From: Pseudomonas putida
GTDB lineage: Bacteria; Pseudomonadota; Gammaproteobacteria; Pseudomonadales; Pseudomonadaceae
Assembly (NCBI RefSeq): GCF_026625125.1
Contig: NZ_CP113097.1
Span: 1,488,001 to 1,552,000 of the forward strand
DNA: 64,000 nt
Direction: 5' to 3'
Shown here one piece after another: positions 44,534-54,582 of this stretch. The translations under genes were made by a program, and so were the position numbers. Position 1 is the first letter of the stretch; every line of letters starts with the position of its first letter. The notes under the pieces were generated by a model, which was not told the DNA's origin, searched no databases, and worked only from the letters and a program-made list of their open reading frames with translations.

Positions 44534-45319
44534 GTGATCGATGCATTCGTCCGTATCGGGCCTTTGATGGACCCGGCCAGTTACCCCCAATGGGCCCAGC
44601 AACTGATCGAAGACTGCCGCGAGAGCAAGCGCCGGGTAGTGGAACATGAGTTCTACCAGCGCCTGCGCGATGGCCAGTTGCGGCAAGCGACCATTCGCCA
44701 GTACCTGATCGGTGGCTGGCCGGTGGTTGAGCAGTTTTCCTTGTACATGGCCCACAACCTGACCAAGACCCGCTATGCCCGCCACCCGGGCGAAGACATG
44801 GCGCGGCGCTGGCTGATGCGCAACATCCGCGTGGAGCTCAACCATGCCGATTACTGGGTGCATTGGTGCCACGCCCACGGCATTCACCTGCACGAACTGC
44901 AGTCGCAGGAAGTGCCCGCCGAGCTCAATGGGCTGAATGACTGGTGCTGGCGTGTGTGTACCACCGAGTCGCTGGCCATTGCCATGGCGGCCACCAACTA
45001 CGCGATCGAAGGGGCGACGGGGGAGTGGTCGGCAGTGGTCTGTGCTGAAGACACCTACGCCATGGGCTTCCCGGAGGACCAGCGCAAGCGCGCCATGAAG
45101 TGGTTGAAGATGCATGCGCAGTATGACGACGCCCACCCGTGGGAGGCGCTGGAGATCATCTGTACGCTGGCTGGCGAAAACCCGACCCTGGGGCTGCGCA
45201 ATGAGCTGCGCAAGGCGGTCTGCAAAAGTTATGACTGCATGTACCTGTTCCTGGAACGGTGCATGCAACTGGAGGGCCGCCAGCAAGGGCGCATGCGCCC
45301 GAGCCTGGCAGCTGGCTGA
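44534..45319 (+). CDS. PqqC/TenA-like (heme-oxygenase-like fold) protein
   Basis: A 261-residue helical protein of the TenA/PqqC/heme-oxygenase-like superfamily. No pqq gene is nearby, so a role in PQQ synthesis is unlikely. Candidate metal-binding residues are E37/H38/E39, E101/H104, E159 and H194-x3-D198-D199-x-H201, a spacing reminiscent of heme-oxygenase-like diiron oxidases. GTG start at 44534 with AAGGAG seven bases upstream. It lies 39 nt after the GGDEF-EAL gene, so the two may be cotranscribed. Confidence 0.82.
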   Translation: MIDAFVRIGPLMDPASYPQWAQQLIEDCRESKRRVVEHEFYQRLRDGQLRQATIRQYLIGGWPVVEQFSLYMAHNLTKTRYARHPGEDMARRWLMRNIRVELNHADYWVHWCHAHGIHLHELQSQEVPAELNGLNDWCWRVCTTESLAIAMAATNYAIEGATGEWSAVVCAEDTYAMGFPEDQRKRAMKWLKMHAQYDDAHPWEALEIICTLAGENPTLGLRNELRKAVCKSYDCMYLFLERCMQLEGRQQGRMRPSLAAG

Positions 45320-45359
45320 AATGCCTGGGGTCGCACGGCGGCCCCCTAGGCATAAAGCC

Positions 45360-46100
45360 TTACTGGGCGTTGAAGGCTTGCCCGTTCACCCCGGTACTGT
45401 CTGGCCCCATCAGGTACAGGTACACCGGCATGATCTCTTCAGGCAGCGGGTTGTTCTGCGGGTTTTCGCTCGGGTAGGCCTGGGCCCGCATCGCCGTGCG
45501 GGTAGCCCCGGGGTTGATGCTGTTGGAGCGCACCGGTGCCACACCTTCCAGTTCGTCCGCCAAGGTTTGCATCAGGCCTTCGGTCGCGAATTTGGACACA
45601 CCATAAGCGCCCCAGTAAGCCCGGCCCTTGCGCCCGACGCTGCTGGAGGTGAACACCACCGAGGCGTCCTCCGAGAGCTTGAGCAGCGGTAGCAGGGTGC
45701 TGGTGAGCATGAACGTGGCATTGACGTTGATGTGCATCACCCGCATGAAGTTGTCGCCCGAAAGCTGTTCAAGCGGGGTGCGTGGGCCGATGATCGAGGC
45801 GTTGTTGAGCAGGCCGTCCAGGCGGCCGAACTGGTCCTCGACCATCGCCGCCAGTTCGTCGTACTGGTGGGGCAGGGCGGTTTCCAGGTTGAACGGAATC
45901 ACCACCGGCTGTGGGTGGCCGGCGGCCTCGATTTCATCGTAGACCTCGTTCAGGTTGGCTTCGGTCTTGCCCAGCAGCAGTACAGTGGCGCCCAAGGCGG
46001 CATAAGCCTTGGCGGCGGCAGCACCGATGCCGCGACCAGCGCCGGTGACCATGATGACGCGACCCTGAAGCAGGTCGGGGCGGGCAGTGTAGTCGAACAT
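45360..46100 (-). CDS. YciK-like short-chain oxidoreductase
   Basis: A 246-residue classical SDR with TGAGRGIG near residues 19-26, NNAS near 97 and the catalytic Tyr-Lys in YGVSK near 165. It matches the YciK family. ATG at 46098-46100 (MFDYTARPDLLQGRV) was chosen; the frame continues nine codons upstream. It forms a minus-strand group with mupP and ubiG, as in P. aeruginosa. The substrate is unknown. Confidence 0.9.
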   Translation of the reverse strand: MFDYTARPDLLQGRVIMVTGAGRGIGAAAAKAYAALGATVLLLGKTEANLNEVYDEIEAAGHPQPVVIPFNLETALPHQYDELAAMVEDQFGRLDGLLNNASIIGPRTPLEQLSGDNFMRVMHINVNATFMLTSTLLPLLKLSEDASVVFTSSSVGRKGRAYWGAYGVSKFATEGLMQTLADELEGVAPVRSNSINPGATRTAMRAQAYPSENPQNNPLPEEIMPVYLYLMGPDSTGVNGQAFNAQ

Positions 46101-46120
46101 GCGTTTGTCCTTGGTTTGAA

Positions 46121-46244
46121 GCGGCAAGCTTCAAGCTTCAAGCTTCAAGCTTCAAGCTTCAAGCCGCAAGCTTCAAGCTGCAAGAGAAAGCGAGCAGCGC
46201 GCGGACTGCTTTTTCTTGCAGCTTGCAGCTCGAAGCTTGCCGCT
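46121..46244. repeat. heptamer (CAAGCYN) array with hairpin core
   Basis: About seven forward heptamers, mostly CAAGCTT (46124-46182), lead to a core with GCGCGCGGACTGCTTTTTC, then inverted heptamers to 46244. It fills the gap between the 3' end of mupP and the start of the yciK-like gene. Confidence 0.82.
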
Positions 46245-46249
46245 GAGTG

Positions 46250-46927
46250 TCAGCACCCGCAGAGTGCGGCGTCGAGCACCTTGCGCAGTTCCAGTGGGTG
46301 GTCCACCACCACGTCGGCGCCCCAGTTGTTCGGGTTGTCTTCTGGGTGAATATAGCCGTAGCGCACAGCCGCCGTGCGGGTGCCGGCATCGCGGCCCGAC
46401 TCGATGTCGCGCAGGTCGTCGCCGACGAACAGCACGCTGGCCGGGTCCAGGTTCAGGGTCTTGCAGGCCAGGATCAACGGCTCAGGGTCGGGCTTGCTGT
46501 TTTTCACGTGATCCGGGCAGATCAGCAGTGCCGAACGCTCGGCCAGGCCCAGGCGCTGCATGATCGGCTCGGCGAAGCGGACCGGCTTGTTGGTCACCAC
46601 CCCCCACAGCAGGTTGCCTCTCTCGATATCGGCCAGCAATTCGCCCATGCCGTCGAACAGCTTGCTGTGCACCGCGCAGTCGCGCTGGTAGCGTTCGAGG
46701 AACTCCAGGCGCAGGGCCTCGAAGCCCTCGTCCTCCGGGCTCATGGCGAAGGTCGCGGCGACCATCGCCCGCGCGCCGCCAGAAATCACGTCACGGATCA
46801 GCTTGTCGTCGATGGCCGGCAGGCCACGCTCGGCGAGCATGGCTTGGCAAATGGCGATGAAGTCCGGCGCCGTGTCGAGCAGGGTGCCGTCCATGTCAAA
46901 GAGTACCGCTCGCAAACGCATGCTCAT
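46250..46927 (-). CDS. mupP: N-acetylmuramic acid 6-phosphate phosphatase
   Basis: A 225-residue HAD phosphatase of the Gph type. Motif I DMDGT (D11 nucleophile, D13) and late motif [13 protein letters not shown] are intact. In P. putida and P. aeruginosa the gene next to ubiG is MupP, which dephosphorylates MurNAc-6-P in peptidoglycan recycling and contributes to intrinsic fosfomycin resistance. The ATG overlaps the ubiG stop (ATGA, 46924-46927). Confidence 0.92.
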   Translation of the reverse strand: MSMRLRAVLFDMDGTLLDTAPDFIAICQAMLAERGLPAIDDKLIRDVISGGARAMVAATFAMSPEDEGFEALRLEFLERYQRDCAVHSKLFDGMGELLADIERGNLLWGVVTNKPVRFAEPIMQRLGLAERSALLICPDHVKNSKPDPEPLILACKTLNLDPASVLFVGDDLRDIESGRDAGTRTAAVRYGYIHPEDNPNNWGADVVVDHPLELRKVLDAALCGC

Positions 46928-47622
46928 TCCTCGCGCAGGGTCTGGATCATGTAGTTGACGTCCACATCGCTGCTGAGCTTGTAGTGCTTGGTCAGCGGGT
47001 TGTAGGTCAGGCCGATGATGTCCTTGACTTCAAGGCCCGCGACGCGGCTCCAGGCACCCAGCTCGGAGGGGCGGATGAACTTCTTGAAGTCATGGGTACC
47101 GCGCGGCAGCATCTTGAGGATGTACTCGGCGCCGATGATGGCCAGCAGGTAAGCCTTGGGGTTGCGGTTGATGGTCGAGAAGAACACCTGGCCACCCGGC
47201 TTGACCATGCGGTAGCAGGCGCGGATGACCGAGGACGGGTCGGGCACGTGCTCGAGCATTTCCAGGCAGGTGACCACATCGAACTGCTCGGGCATTTCTT
47301 CCGCCAGGGCCTCGGCGGTGATCTGCCGGTACTCCACCTGCACGCCGGACTCCAGTTGGTGCAGCTGGGCCACGGCCAGGGGCGCTTCGCCCATGTCGAT
47401 GCCGGTGACGGTAGCGCCACGCAGGGCCATGGCTTCACTGAGGATGCCGCCGCCGCAGCCGACGTCCAGCACCTTCTTGCCCGCCAGGCTGACGCGCTCG
47501 TCGATCCAGTTGACGCGCAGCGGATTGATGTCGTGCAGCGGCTTGAACTCGCTCTCGCGGTCCCACCAGCGGTGCGCCAAGGCTTCAAACTTGGCGATTT
47601 CGGCGTGGTCGACGTTGCTCAT
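46924..47622 (-). CDS. ubiG: ubiquinone biosynthesis O-methyltransferase
   Basis: A 232-residue class I SAM methyltransferase. The SAM motif [14 protein letters not shown] is near residues 50-63 and [11 protein letters not shown] near 119. It catalyses both O-methylations of ubiquinone biosynthesis at the membrane. Normal length. It leads a minus-strand operon with mupP, and is divergent from mtnA. Confidence 0.96.
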   Translation of the reverse strand: MSNVDHAEIAKFEALAHRWWDRESEFKPLHDINPLRVNWIDERVSLAGKKVLDVGCGGGILSEAMALRGATVTGIDMGEAPLAVAQLHQLESGVQVEYRQITAEALAEEMPEQFDVVTCLEMLEHVPDPSSVIRACYRMVKPGGQVFFSTINRNPKAYLLAIIGAEYILKMLPRGTHDFKKFIRPSELGAWSRVAGLEVKDIIGLTYNPLTKHYKLSSDVDVNYMIQTLREE

Positions 47623-47690
47623 TGAACAGTCCTCTGAAACTTCTACGAATTGCGCCGGAGTATACCCGAGCGCCCGAGGCTGTTGGTCGC

Positions 47691-47696
47691 TATAAT
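47691..47696 (+). promoter_or_regulatory. consensus -10 hexamer TATAAT upstream of mtnA
   Basis: TATAAT 36 bp before the mtnA ATG. No good -35 is at the standard distance, so this is only a candidate promoter element. Confidence 0.4.
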
Positions 47697-47732
47697 CGTC
47701 CGCTTTTGATATGCGAAAGTCAGGGAGAGGTG

Positions 47733-48809
47733 ATGCGCGAGCGACTTATGGCGGCGGAGAAGGTGACCGGTATCCGGTGGCACCACGGCGCCTTGCACCT
47801 GCTCGACCAGCGCCTGCTGCCTTCGCAAGAACGCTGGCTGGCCTGCGACACTGTCGCGCAGGTGGCGGCGGCGATCCGCGACATGGCTGTGCGTGGTGCG
47901 GCGGCCATCGGCATTGCGGCGGCCTATGGCCTGGTGCTGGCCCTGGAAGAGCGCCTGGCCGAGGGCGGCGACTGGGAAATGGACCTGGAAGAGGATTTCC
48001 TCAGCCTGGCCGAGGCGCGCCCTACGGCCGCCAACCTGTTCTGGGCGCTCAACCGCATGCGTGAACGCCTGCAGCGCCTGCGCCCGGGCGAGGATGTGCT
48101 GGCCGCGCTGGAGGCCGAGGCCGTGGCCATTCATGAAAGCGACCGTGAGGCCAACCTGACCATGGCCCAGCAGGGCATCGAGCTGATCCGCCGCCACCAG
48201 GGCAGCGAGCAGGCCCTGCTGACCTATGGCAACTCCGGTGCCCTGGCCAGTGGTGGTTTCGGTACGGCGTTGGGTGTGATCCGCGCGGGCTTTCTCGAAG
48301 GCATGGTCGAGCGTGTGTATGCCGGCGAAACCCGGCCCTGGCTGCAGGGTTCGCGCCTGACCGCCTGGGAGCTTGCCAACGAAGGCATCCCGGTGACCCT
48401 GTGCGCCGATTCGGCGCTGGCCCACCTGATGAAGAGCAAGGGCATCACCTGGGTGGTGGTCGGCGCCGACTGCATTGCCGCCAACGGTGATGTGGCGAGC
48501 AAGATCGGCACCTACCAGCTGGCGGTGAACGCCATGCATCATGGCGTGCGGTTCATGGTGGTGGCGCCGAGCACCAGCATCGACCTCAACCTGGCCACGG
48601 GTGAAGACATCCCGCTGGAAGAGCGTGATGCGGACGAATTGCTGGATTACGCCGGTAACCGCGTAGCACCGCAGGTTGAGGTGTTCAATCCGGTGTTCGA
48701 TGTGACCCCGGCTGACCTGATCGATGTGATCGTGACCGAGAAAGGCGTCGTCGAGCGCCCGGATACCGCCAAACTGGCGCAATTGATGTGTCGCAAGCGC
48801 CTGCATTGA
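47733..48809 (+). CDS. mtnA: S-methyl-5-thioribose-1-phosphate isomerase
   Basis: A 358-residue eIF2B-alpha-like isomerase of the methionine salvage pathway. Conserved motifs: [30 protein letters not shown] (catalytic region), [16 protein letters not shown], and [20 protein letters not shown]. The ATG at 47733 follows AGGGAGAGG; the frame to 47622 is upstream non-coding. It is immediately upstream of gyrA, as in other pseudomonads. Confidence 0.95.
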   Translation: MRERLMAAEKVTGIRWHHGALHLLDQRLLPSQERWLACDTVAQVAAAIRDMAVRGAAAIGIAAAYGLVLALEERLAEGGDWEMDLEEDFLSLAEARPTAANLFWALNRMRERLQRLRPGEDVLAALEAEAVAIHESDREANLTMAQQGIELIRRHQGSEQALLTYGNSGALASGGFGTALGVIRAGFLEGMVERVYAGETRPWLQGSRLTAWELANEGIPVTLCADSALAHLMKSKGITWVVVGADCIAANGDVASKIGTYQLAVNAMHHGVRFMVVAPSTSIDLNLATGEDIPLEERDADELLDYAGNRVAPQVEVFNPVFDVTPADLIDVIVTEKGVVERPDTAKLAQLMCRKRLH

Positions 48810-49124
48810 GCGTTTGGGGTGGGGGCAGGAGAGGGGGGGCGCATGGCCGGGCGCCGGCAATGCGGTATCGGCGGCGATCGCGCCAACAATCCCCCACAAA
48901 ACCCCCTGTACCCCCTGCGCCATATCTCCCCACCGCTACTGCCTTTGTGATAACATCCGGCAGTTTCCAAGACCGCCCATGACGGCGGCCTTCATTGCGC
49001 AGATCCATGGCACAACTCATTGATTTGTCGTAAGTCGTCGCACCCTTATGCGCTGCGGCGGCGAGCTTCGTTCGGCCCTTGATGGAGCTGCGAAGTTTCA
49101 CCAGAAAAAGGAATCAGGCTTCTC
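48810..49124. promoter_or_regulatory. gyrA leader region
   Basis: A 315-bp gap with no supported gene. The 5' part is G- and C-rich; a GATAAC -10-like element (TGTGATAAC, about 48947-48955) is the best promoter candidate, implying a long gyrA leader. AAAGGAAT lies before the ATG at 49125. Confidence 0.35.
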
Positions 49125-51896
49125 ATGGGCGAACTGGCCAAAGAAATCCTCCCGGTCAATATCGAAGACGAACTGAGACAGTCTTACCTCGACTACGCGA
49201 TGAGCGTGATTGTCGGGCGAGCGCTGCCCGATGCACGTGATGGCTTGAAGCCCGTGCATCGTCGCGTTCTCTATGCGATGAGCGAACTGGGCAACGACTG
49301 GAACAAGCCGTACAAGAAATCCGCCCGCGTGGTCGGTGACGTGATCGGTAAGTACCACCCGCACGGCGACACTGCGGTCTACGACACCATCGTGCGTATG
49401 GCCCAGCCCTTCTCGCTGCGCTACCTGCTGGTCGACGGCCAGGGCAACTTCGGTTCGGTCGACGGCGACAACGCCGCGGCGATGCGATACACCGAAGTGC
49501 GCATGGCCAAGCTGGCCCACGAGCTGCTGGCCGACCTGCACAAAGAAACCGTCGACTGGGTGCCCAACTACGACGGCACCGAGCAGATCCCGGCGGTCAT
49601 GCCCACCCGCATCCCCAACCTGCTGGTCAACGGTTCCAGCGGTATTGCCGTGGGCATGGCGACCAACATTCCGCCGCACAACCTCGGTGAAGTCATCGAC
49701 GGCTGCCTGGCGCTGATCGACAACCCGGAAGTCACCGTCGACGAGCTGATGCAGTTCATCCCCGGCCCCGACTTCCCGACTGCCGGCATCATCAACGGCC
49801 GCCAGGGCATCATCGAGGCGTACCGTACCGGCCGTGGCCGCATCTACATGCGCGCGCGCTCCGAGATCGAAGACATCGACAAGGTCGGTGGCCGCCAGCA
49901 GATCGTCGTCACTGAGCTGCCGTACCAGCTGAACAAGGCGCGTCTGATCGAAAAGATCGCCGAGCTGGTCAAAGAGAAGAAGATCGAAGGCATCACCGAG
50001 CTGCGCGACGAGTCCGACAAGGACGGGATGCGCATCGTCATCGAGCTGCGCCGCGGCGAGGTGCCGGAGGTGGTGCTCAACAACCTCTACCAGCAAACCC
50101 AGCTGCAGAGCGTGTTCGGCATCAACGTGGTGGCACTTATCGACGGCCGCCCACGTGTGCTCAACCTCAAGGACCTGCTCGAAGCGTTCGTCCGCCACCG
50201 CCGTGAGGTGGTCACGCGCCGTACCGTGTTCGAGCTGCGCAAGGCCCGTGAACGTGGCCACATCCTTGAAGGCCAGGCGGTCGCGCTGTCCAACATCGAC
50301 CCGGTCATCGCGCTGATCAAGGCTTCGCCGACGCCGTCCGAGGCCAAGGAAGCGCTGATTTCCACTGCCTGGGAATCCAGCGCCGTGCAGGTCATGGTAG
50401 AGCGCGCCGGCGCCGATTCCTGCCGCCCGGAAGACCTGCCGGAACAATACGGCCTGCGCGAAGGCAAGTATTACCTGTCGCCGGAACAGGCCCAGGCGAT
50501 CCTCGACCTGCGCCTGCACCGCCTGACCGGCCTGGAGCACGAGAAGCTGCTGGCCGAGTACCAGGAGATTCTCGAGCAGATCGGCGAACTGATCCGCATC
50601 CTCAGCAGCGCCGAGCGCCTGATGGAAGTGATCCGCGAAGAACTCGAAGCGATCCGCGCCGAATACGGCGATGCGCGCCGCACCGAAATCCTCAACGCCA
50701 GCCACGACCTCAACTACGGCGACATGATCCCGGAAGAAGAGCGCGTGGTGACCATCTCCCACGGTGGCTATGCCAAGACCCAGCCGTTGTCCGCTTACCA
50801 GGCCCAGCGCCGTGGCGGTAAAGGCAAGTCGGCGACCGGCGTGAAGGACGAGGACTACATCGAACACCTGCTGGTCGCCAACAGCCACGCCACCCTGCTG
50901 CTGTTCTCCAGCAAGGGCAAGGTGTACTGGAAGAAGACCTACGAGATCCCTGAGGCATCCCGCGCCGCGCGTGGCCGCCCGCTGGTCAACCTGCTGCCGC
51001 TGGAGGAGGGTGAGCGCATCACCGCCATGCTGCAGATCGACCTCGAGGCCCTGCAGCAGAGCGCCGACCCGGACGAAGAGCTGGAGGACGGCGACGAGGG
51101 CGTGATCGAAGGTGAAGTGGTCGAGGTTGAAGAAGTCGACGAAGAAGACGGCGACACGCCTGAGTGGGTGGCTGAGCCGACCGGCGCGTACATCTTCATG
51201 GCCACCGCTTCCGGTACCGTCAAGAAAACCCCGCTGGTGCAGTTCGCCCGTCCGCGCTCCAATGGCCTGATCGCCTTGAAGCTCAAAGAAGGTGACACCC
51301 TGATTGCCGCGGCCATCACCGATGGCGCCAAGGAAGTCATGATGTTCTCCGACGCCGGCAAGGTGATCCGCTTCGCCGAGAGCGTGGTGCGCGAAATGGG
51401 CCGTACCGCCCGTGGTGTGCGCGGCATGAAGCTGGGCAAGGGCCAGCAGATCATCTCGATGCTGATCCCGGAGTCTGGCGCGCAGATCCTCACTGCATCC
51501 GAGCGTGGCTTCGGCAAGCGTACCCCGCTGTCCAAGTTCCCGCGCCGCGGCCGTGGTGGCCAGGGCGTGATCGCCATGGGTACCAAGGGGCGCAACGGCC
51601 TGCTGATCGGTGCTATCCAGGTGCAGGAAGGTGAAGAGATCATGCTGATCTCCGACCAGGGCACCTTGGTGCGCACACGGGTTGGCGAGGTATCCAGCCT
51701 CAGCCGGAACACCCAGGGCGTGACCCTGATCAAGCTGGCTGCAGACGAAACGCTGGTAGGCCTGGAACGTATCCAGGAGCCTTCCGAGGAAGAGCTCGAC
51801 GAGCTGCTCGGGACGGACGAGGAGGGCGTTGAGGTCGAGGCGCCGGAAGCGGCGGACGATGACAATGCTGGCGCCGAAGAGGCACCGCAAGAGTAA
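49125..51896 (+). CDS. gyrA: DNA gyrase subunit A
   Basis: A 923-residue GyrA. The QRDR reads [11 protein letters not shown] with Thr83 and Asp87, the quinolone-susceptible pseudomonad residues. The catalytic Tyr is in AMRYTEVRM. The C-terminal DNA-wrapping domain starts near residue 535 with the GyrA-box QRRGGKG. It has an acidic insertion at about 645-685 (runs of Glu/Asp) and an acidic C-terminal tail, both typical of Pseudomonas GyrA and absent from E. coli. Confidence 0.98.
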   Translation: MGELAKEILPVNIEDELRQSYLDYAMSVIVGRALPDARDGLKPVHRRVLYAMSELGNDWNKPYKKSARVVGDVIGKYHPHGDTAVYDTIVRMAQPFSLRYLLVDGQGNFGSVDGDNAAAMRYTEVRMAKLAHELLADLHKETVDWVPNYDGTEQIPAVMPTRIPNLLVNGSSGIAVGMATNIPPHNLGEVIDGCLALIDNPEVTVDELMQFIPGPDFPTAGIINGRQGIIEAYRTGRGRIYMRARSEIEDIDKVGGRQQIVVTELPYQLNKARLIEKIAELVKEKKIEGITELRDESDKDGMRIVIELRRGEVPEVVLNNLYQQTQLQSVFGINVVALIDGRPRVLNLKDLLEAFVRHRREVVTRRTVFELRKARERGHILEGQAVALSNIDPVIALIKASPTPSEAKEALISTAWESSAVQVMVERAGADSCRPEDLPEQYGLREGKYYLSPEQAQAILDLRLHRLTGLEHEKLLAEYQEILEQIGELIRILSSAERLMEVIREELEAIRAEYGDARRTEILNASHDLNYGDMIPEEERVVTISHGGYAKTQPLSAYQAQRRGGKGKSATGVKDEDYIEHLLVANSHATLLLFSSKGKVYWKKTYEIPEASRAARGRPLVNLLPLEEGERITAMLQIDLEALQQSADPDEELEDGDEGVIEGEVVEVEEVDEEDGDTPEWVAEPTGAYIFMATASGTVKKTPLVQFARPRSNGLIALKLKEGDTLIAAAITDGAKEVMMFSDAGKVIRFAESVVREMGRTARGVRGMKLGKGQQIISMLIPESGAQILTASERGFGKRTPLSKFPRRGRGGQGVIAMGTKGRNGLLIGAIQVQEGEEIMLISDQGTLVRTRVGEVSSLSRNTQGVTLIKLAADETLVGLERIQEPSEEELDELLGTDEEGVEVEAPEAADDDNAGAEEAPQE

Positions 51897-51914
51897 GCAA
51901 GTGCAACAACCCTG

Positions 51915-51940
51915 ACGGGGCGACCAAGGTCGCCCCGTTT
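51915..51940 (+). terminator. intrinsic terminator after gyrA
   Basis: Perfect 11-bp stem ACGGGGCGACC / GGTCGCCCCGT with an AA loop, then TTG. It starts 18 nt after the gyrA stop. Confidence 0.8.
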
Positions 51941-51956
51941 GACTGATTACGGGCCT

Positions 51957-51980
51957 GTGGGGGCGGTTTGCCGGCGATAG
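51957..51980. repeat. degenerate REP element
   Basis: TGTGGGGGCGGTTTGCCGGCGATAG resembles the REP core with changes in the left arm, closer to the KT2440 form. Single copy between gyrA and serC. Confidence 0.55.
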
Positions 51981-52071
51981 GCGGCGAAGCGGCCGCGATA
52001 CCACCGGGCCTCCCTGCAGGGCCAGGGCTGCAAGTTACGATTTTGTTCTATTTGGCAGAGCGAGAGTGGAT

Positions 52072-53157
52072 GTGAGCAAACGAGCCTTTAACTTCTGCGC
52101 AGGCCCTGCCGCGCTTCCTGAAGCTGTCCTGCAGCGCGCCCAGGCCGAAATGCTGGACTGGGGTGGCAAGGGCTTGTCGGTGATGGAAATGAGCCATCGC
52201 AGCGACGATTACGTGGCCATCGCCGAAAAGGCCGAGCAGGACCTGCGTGACCTGCTGTCCGTCCCCTCCAACTACAAGGTCCTGTTCCTTCAGGGCGGCG
52301 CCAGCCAGCAGTTCGCCGAGATCCCGCTGAACCTGCTGCCGGAGAACGGGACTGCCGACTACGTCGAAACCGGTATCTGGTCGAAAAAGGCCATCGAAGA
52401 AGCGCGCCGTTTCGGCAACGTCAACGTCGCCGCCAGCGCCAAGCCTTACGACTACCTGGCCATCCCTGGGCAGAACGAGTGGCAGCTGACCAAGAACGCA
52501 GCGTACGTTCACTACGCATCCAACGAGACCATCGGCGGCCTGCAGTTCGACTGGGTACCGCAAACCGGTGACGTCCCGCTGGTGGTGGACATGTCCTCCG
52601 ACATCCTCTCGCGCCCGATCGACGTGTCGCAGTACGGCCTGATCTACGCCGGCGCGCAAAAGAACATCGGCCCGAGCGGCCTGGTGGTGGTGATCGTCCG
52701 TGAAGACCTGCTGGGCCACGCCCGCAGCAGCTGCCCGACCATGCTCGACTACAAGGTCTCGGCCGACAACGGTTCGATGTACAACACCCCAGCCACCTAT
52801 TCCTGGTACCTCTCGGGCCTGGTGTTCGAGTGGCTCAAGGAGCAGGGTGGCGTCGACGCTATGGAACAACGCAACCGCGCCAAGAAAGACCGCCTGTACG
52901 CGTTCATCGACGCCAGCGAGTTCTACACCAACCCGATCAGCCACAACGCCCGTTCGTGGATGAACGTGCCGTTCCGCCTGGCCGATGAGCGCCTGGACAA
53001 GGCCTTCCTGGCCGGCGCCGATGCCCGTGGCCTGCTCAACCTCAAGGGCCACCGCTCGGTGGGCGGCATGCGCGCTTCCATCTACAACGCCCTGGGCCTG
53101 GACGCTGTCGAGGCGCTGGTGGCCTACATGGCCGAATTCGAGAAGGAGCACGGCTGA
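52072..53157 (+). CDS. serC: phosphoserine aminotransferase
   Basis: A 361-residue PLP enzyme of serine (and pyridoxal) biosynthesis. N-terminal FNFCAGPAALPE, and the PLP-lysine region YAGAQKNIGPSG (near 197) are diagnostic. The GTG at 52072 gives the usual 361-residue length (MSKRAFNF); an in-frame GTG at 52066 would add two codons. Its TGA overlaps the pheA ATG by one base. Confidence 0.95.
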   Translation: MSKRAFNFCAGPAALPEAVLQRAQAEMLDWGGKGLSVMEMSHRSDDYVAIAEKAEQDLRDLLSVPSNYKVLFLQGGASQQFAEIPLNLLPENGTADYVETGIWSKKAIEEARRFGNVNVAASAKPYDYLAIPGQNEWQLTKNAAYVHYASNETIGGLQFDWVPQTGDVPLVVDMSSDILSRPIDVSQYGLIYAGAQKNIGPSGLVVVIVREDLLGHARSSCPTMLDYKVSADNGSMYNTPATYSWYLSGLVFEWLKEQGGVDAMEQRNRAKKDRLYAFIDASEFYTNPISHNARSWMNVPFRLADERLDKAFLAGADARGLLNLKGHRSVGGMRASIYNALGLDAVEALVAYMAEFEKEHG

Positions 53158-54251
53158 TGTCCGAACATGAGCTCAAGGCGCTGCGCGTACGCATCGACAG
53201 CCTTGACGAGAAAATCCTCGAGCTGATCAGCGACCGCGCCCGTTGCGCCCAGGAAGTGGCCAAGGTCAAGACCGCCTCGCTGGCCGAGGGCGAGCAGCCG
53301 GTGTTCTACCGCCCTGAGCGTGAAGCTGCCGTGCTCAAGCGTGTGATGGAGCGCAACAAGGGGCCGCTGGGCAACGAAGAGATGGCGCGGTTGTTCCGCG
53401 AGATCATGTCGTCCTGCCTGGCCCTGGAAGAACCGCTGAAAATCGCCTACCTGGGGCCTGAAGGCACCTTCACCCAGGCTGCGGCAATGAAGCACTTCGG
53501 CCACGCTGTGATCAGCCGGCCGATGGCTGCCATCGACGAAGTGTTCCGTGAAGTGGCTGCCGGCGCCGTCAATTTCGGCGTGGTGCCGGTGGAAAACTCC
53601 ACGGAGGGTGCGGTCAGCCACACCCTGGACAGCTTCCTTGAGCACGACATGGTGATCTGCGGCGAAGTGGAGCTGCGCATCCACCATCACCTGCTGGTGG
53701 GCGAAAGCACCAAGACCGACAGCATCACCCGCATCTACTCCCATGCCCAGTCGTTGGCCCAGTGCCGCAAATGGCTGGACGCGCACTACCCGAATGTGGA
53801 ACGCGTGGCGGTGTCGAGCAATGCCGAGGCGGCGAAGCGGGTCAAGGGCGAGTGGAATTCGGCGGCGATCGCCGGCGACATGGCGGCCAACCTGTACGGG
53901 TTGACCCGCCTGGCCGAGAAGATCGAAGACCGCCCGGACAATTCCACGCGCTTCTTGATGATCGGCAACCAGGAAGTGCCGCCGACTGGCGATGACAAGA
54001 CGTCGATCATCGTTTCGATGAGCAACAAGCCAGGGGCCTTGCACGAATTGCTGGTGCCGTTCCATGACAATGGCATCGACCTGACCCGCATCGAGACCCG
54101 CCCGTCGCGCAGTGGCAAGTGGACCTATGTGTTCTTCATCGACTTCGTTGGACACCACCGCGACCCGCTGATCAAGGCGGTGTTGGAGAAGATCAGCCAA
54201 GAGGCTGTGGCGCTGAAGGTGTTGGGTTCGTATCCAAAGGCGGTGCTCTGA
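53157..54251 (+). CDS. pheA: chorismate mutase/prephenate dehydratase (P-protein)
   Basis: A 364-residue bifunctional enzyme. The chorismate mutase domain is at about 1-90, prephenate dehydratase at about 95-275 (YLGPEGTFTQAAA; VVPVENSTEGAV), and a C-terminal ACT domain at about 285-360 with the Phe-binding ESRP-like IETRPSR. It makes phenylpyruvate and is probably feedback-inhibited by phenylalanine. Coupled to serC (TGATG). Confidence 0.96.
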   Translation: MSEHELKALRVRIDSLDEKILELISDRARCAQEVAKVKTASLAEGEQPVFYRPEREAAVLKRVMERNKGPLGNEEMARLFREIMSSCLALEEPLKIAYLGPEGTFTQAAAMKHFGHAVISRPMAAIDEVFREVAAGAVNFGVVPVENSTEGAVSHTLDSFLEHDMVICGEVELRIHHHLLVGESTKTDSITRIYSHAQSLAQCRKWLDAHYPNVERVAVSSNAEAAKRVKGEWNSAAIAGDMAANLYGLTRLAEKIEDRPDNSTRFLMIGNQEVPPTGDDKTSIIVSMSNKPGALHELLVPFHDNGIDLTRIETRPSRSGKWTYVFFIDFVGHHRDPLIKAVLEKISQEAVALKVLGSYPKAVL

Positions 54252-54269
54252 TTCAAGCTCGCCGGGGCC

Positions 54270-54540
54270 GCTATGCGGCCCATCGCCGGCAAGCCGGCTC
54301 CCACTGGTACAGCGCAGGCCCAAAATTCGCGCCGTACCTGTAGGGCCCAGCTTGCCGGCGATGGCCAGCAAAGCACCCCTCAGGCACAGCCCAAACCGTA
54401 AAACTTGCGCCGTACCTGTAGGGCCCAGCTTGCCGGCGATGGCCAGCAAAGCATCCCTCAGGCACAGCCCAAACCGTAAAACCTGCGCCGTACCTGTGGG
54501 AGCCGGCTTGCCGGCGATGGGCTGCACAGCAGCCCCCCGC
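54270..54540. repeat. REP cluster with a 78-bp tandem repeat between pheA and tyrA-aroA
   Basis: The 331-bp gap holds four REP or REP-like palindromes, at about 54281-54305 (reverse), 54340-54363, 54418-54441 (both GGGCCCAGCTTGCCGGCGAT) and 54497-54520 (forward consensus). The two variant copies are part of a 78-bp unit repeated in tandem (CAGCTTGCC at 54348 and 54426). No gene is present here. Confidence 0.85.
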
Positions 54541-54582
54541 AGTCTCACAGACTGTCCTGATTTCTGAACAGGGTTCGCACCA

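Noticed and set aside
49098..52004. 968-codon open frame antisense to gyrA
   Set aside because: It mirrors gyrA, a highly conserved gene, and its translation is His/Gln/Val/Asp-rich in a way typical of antisense frames in GC-rich DNA.
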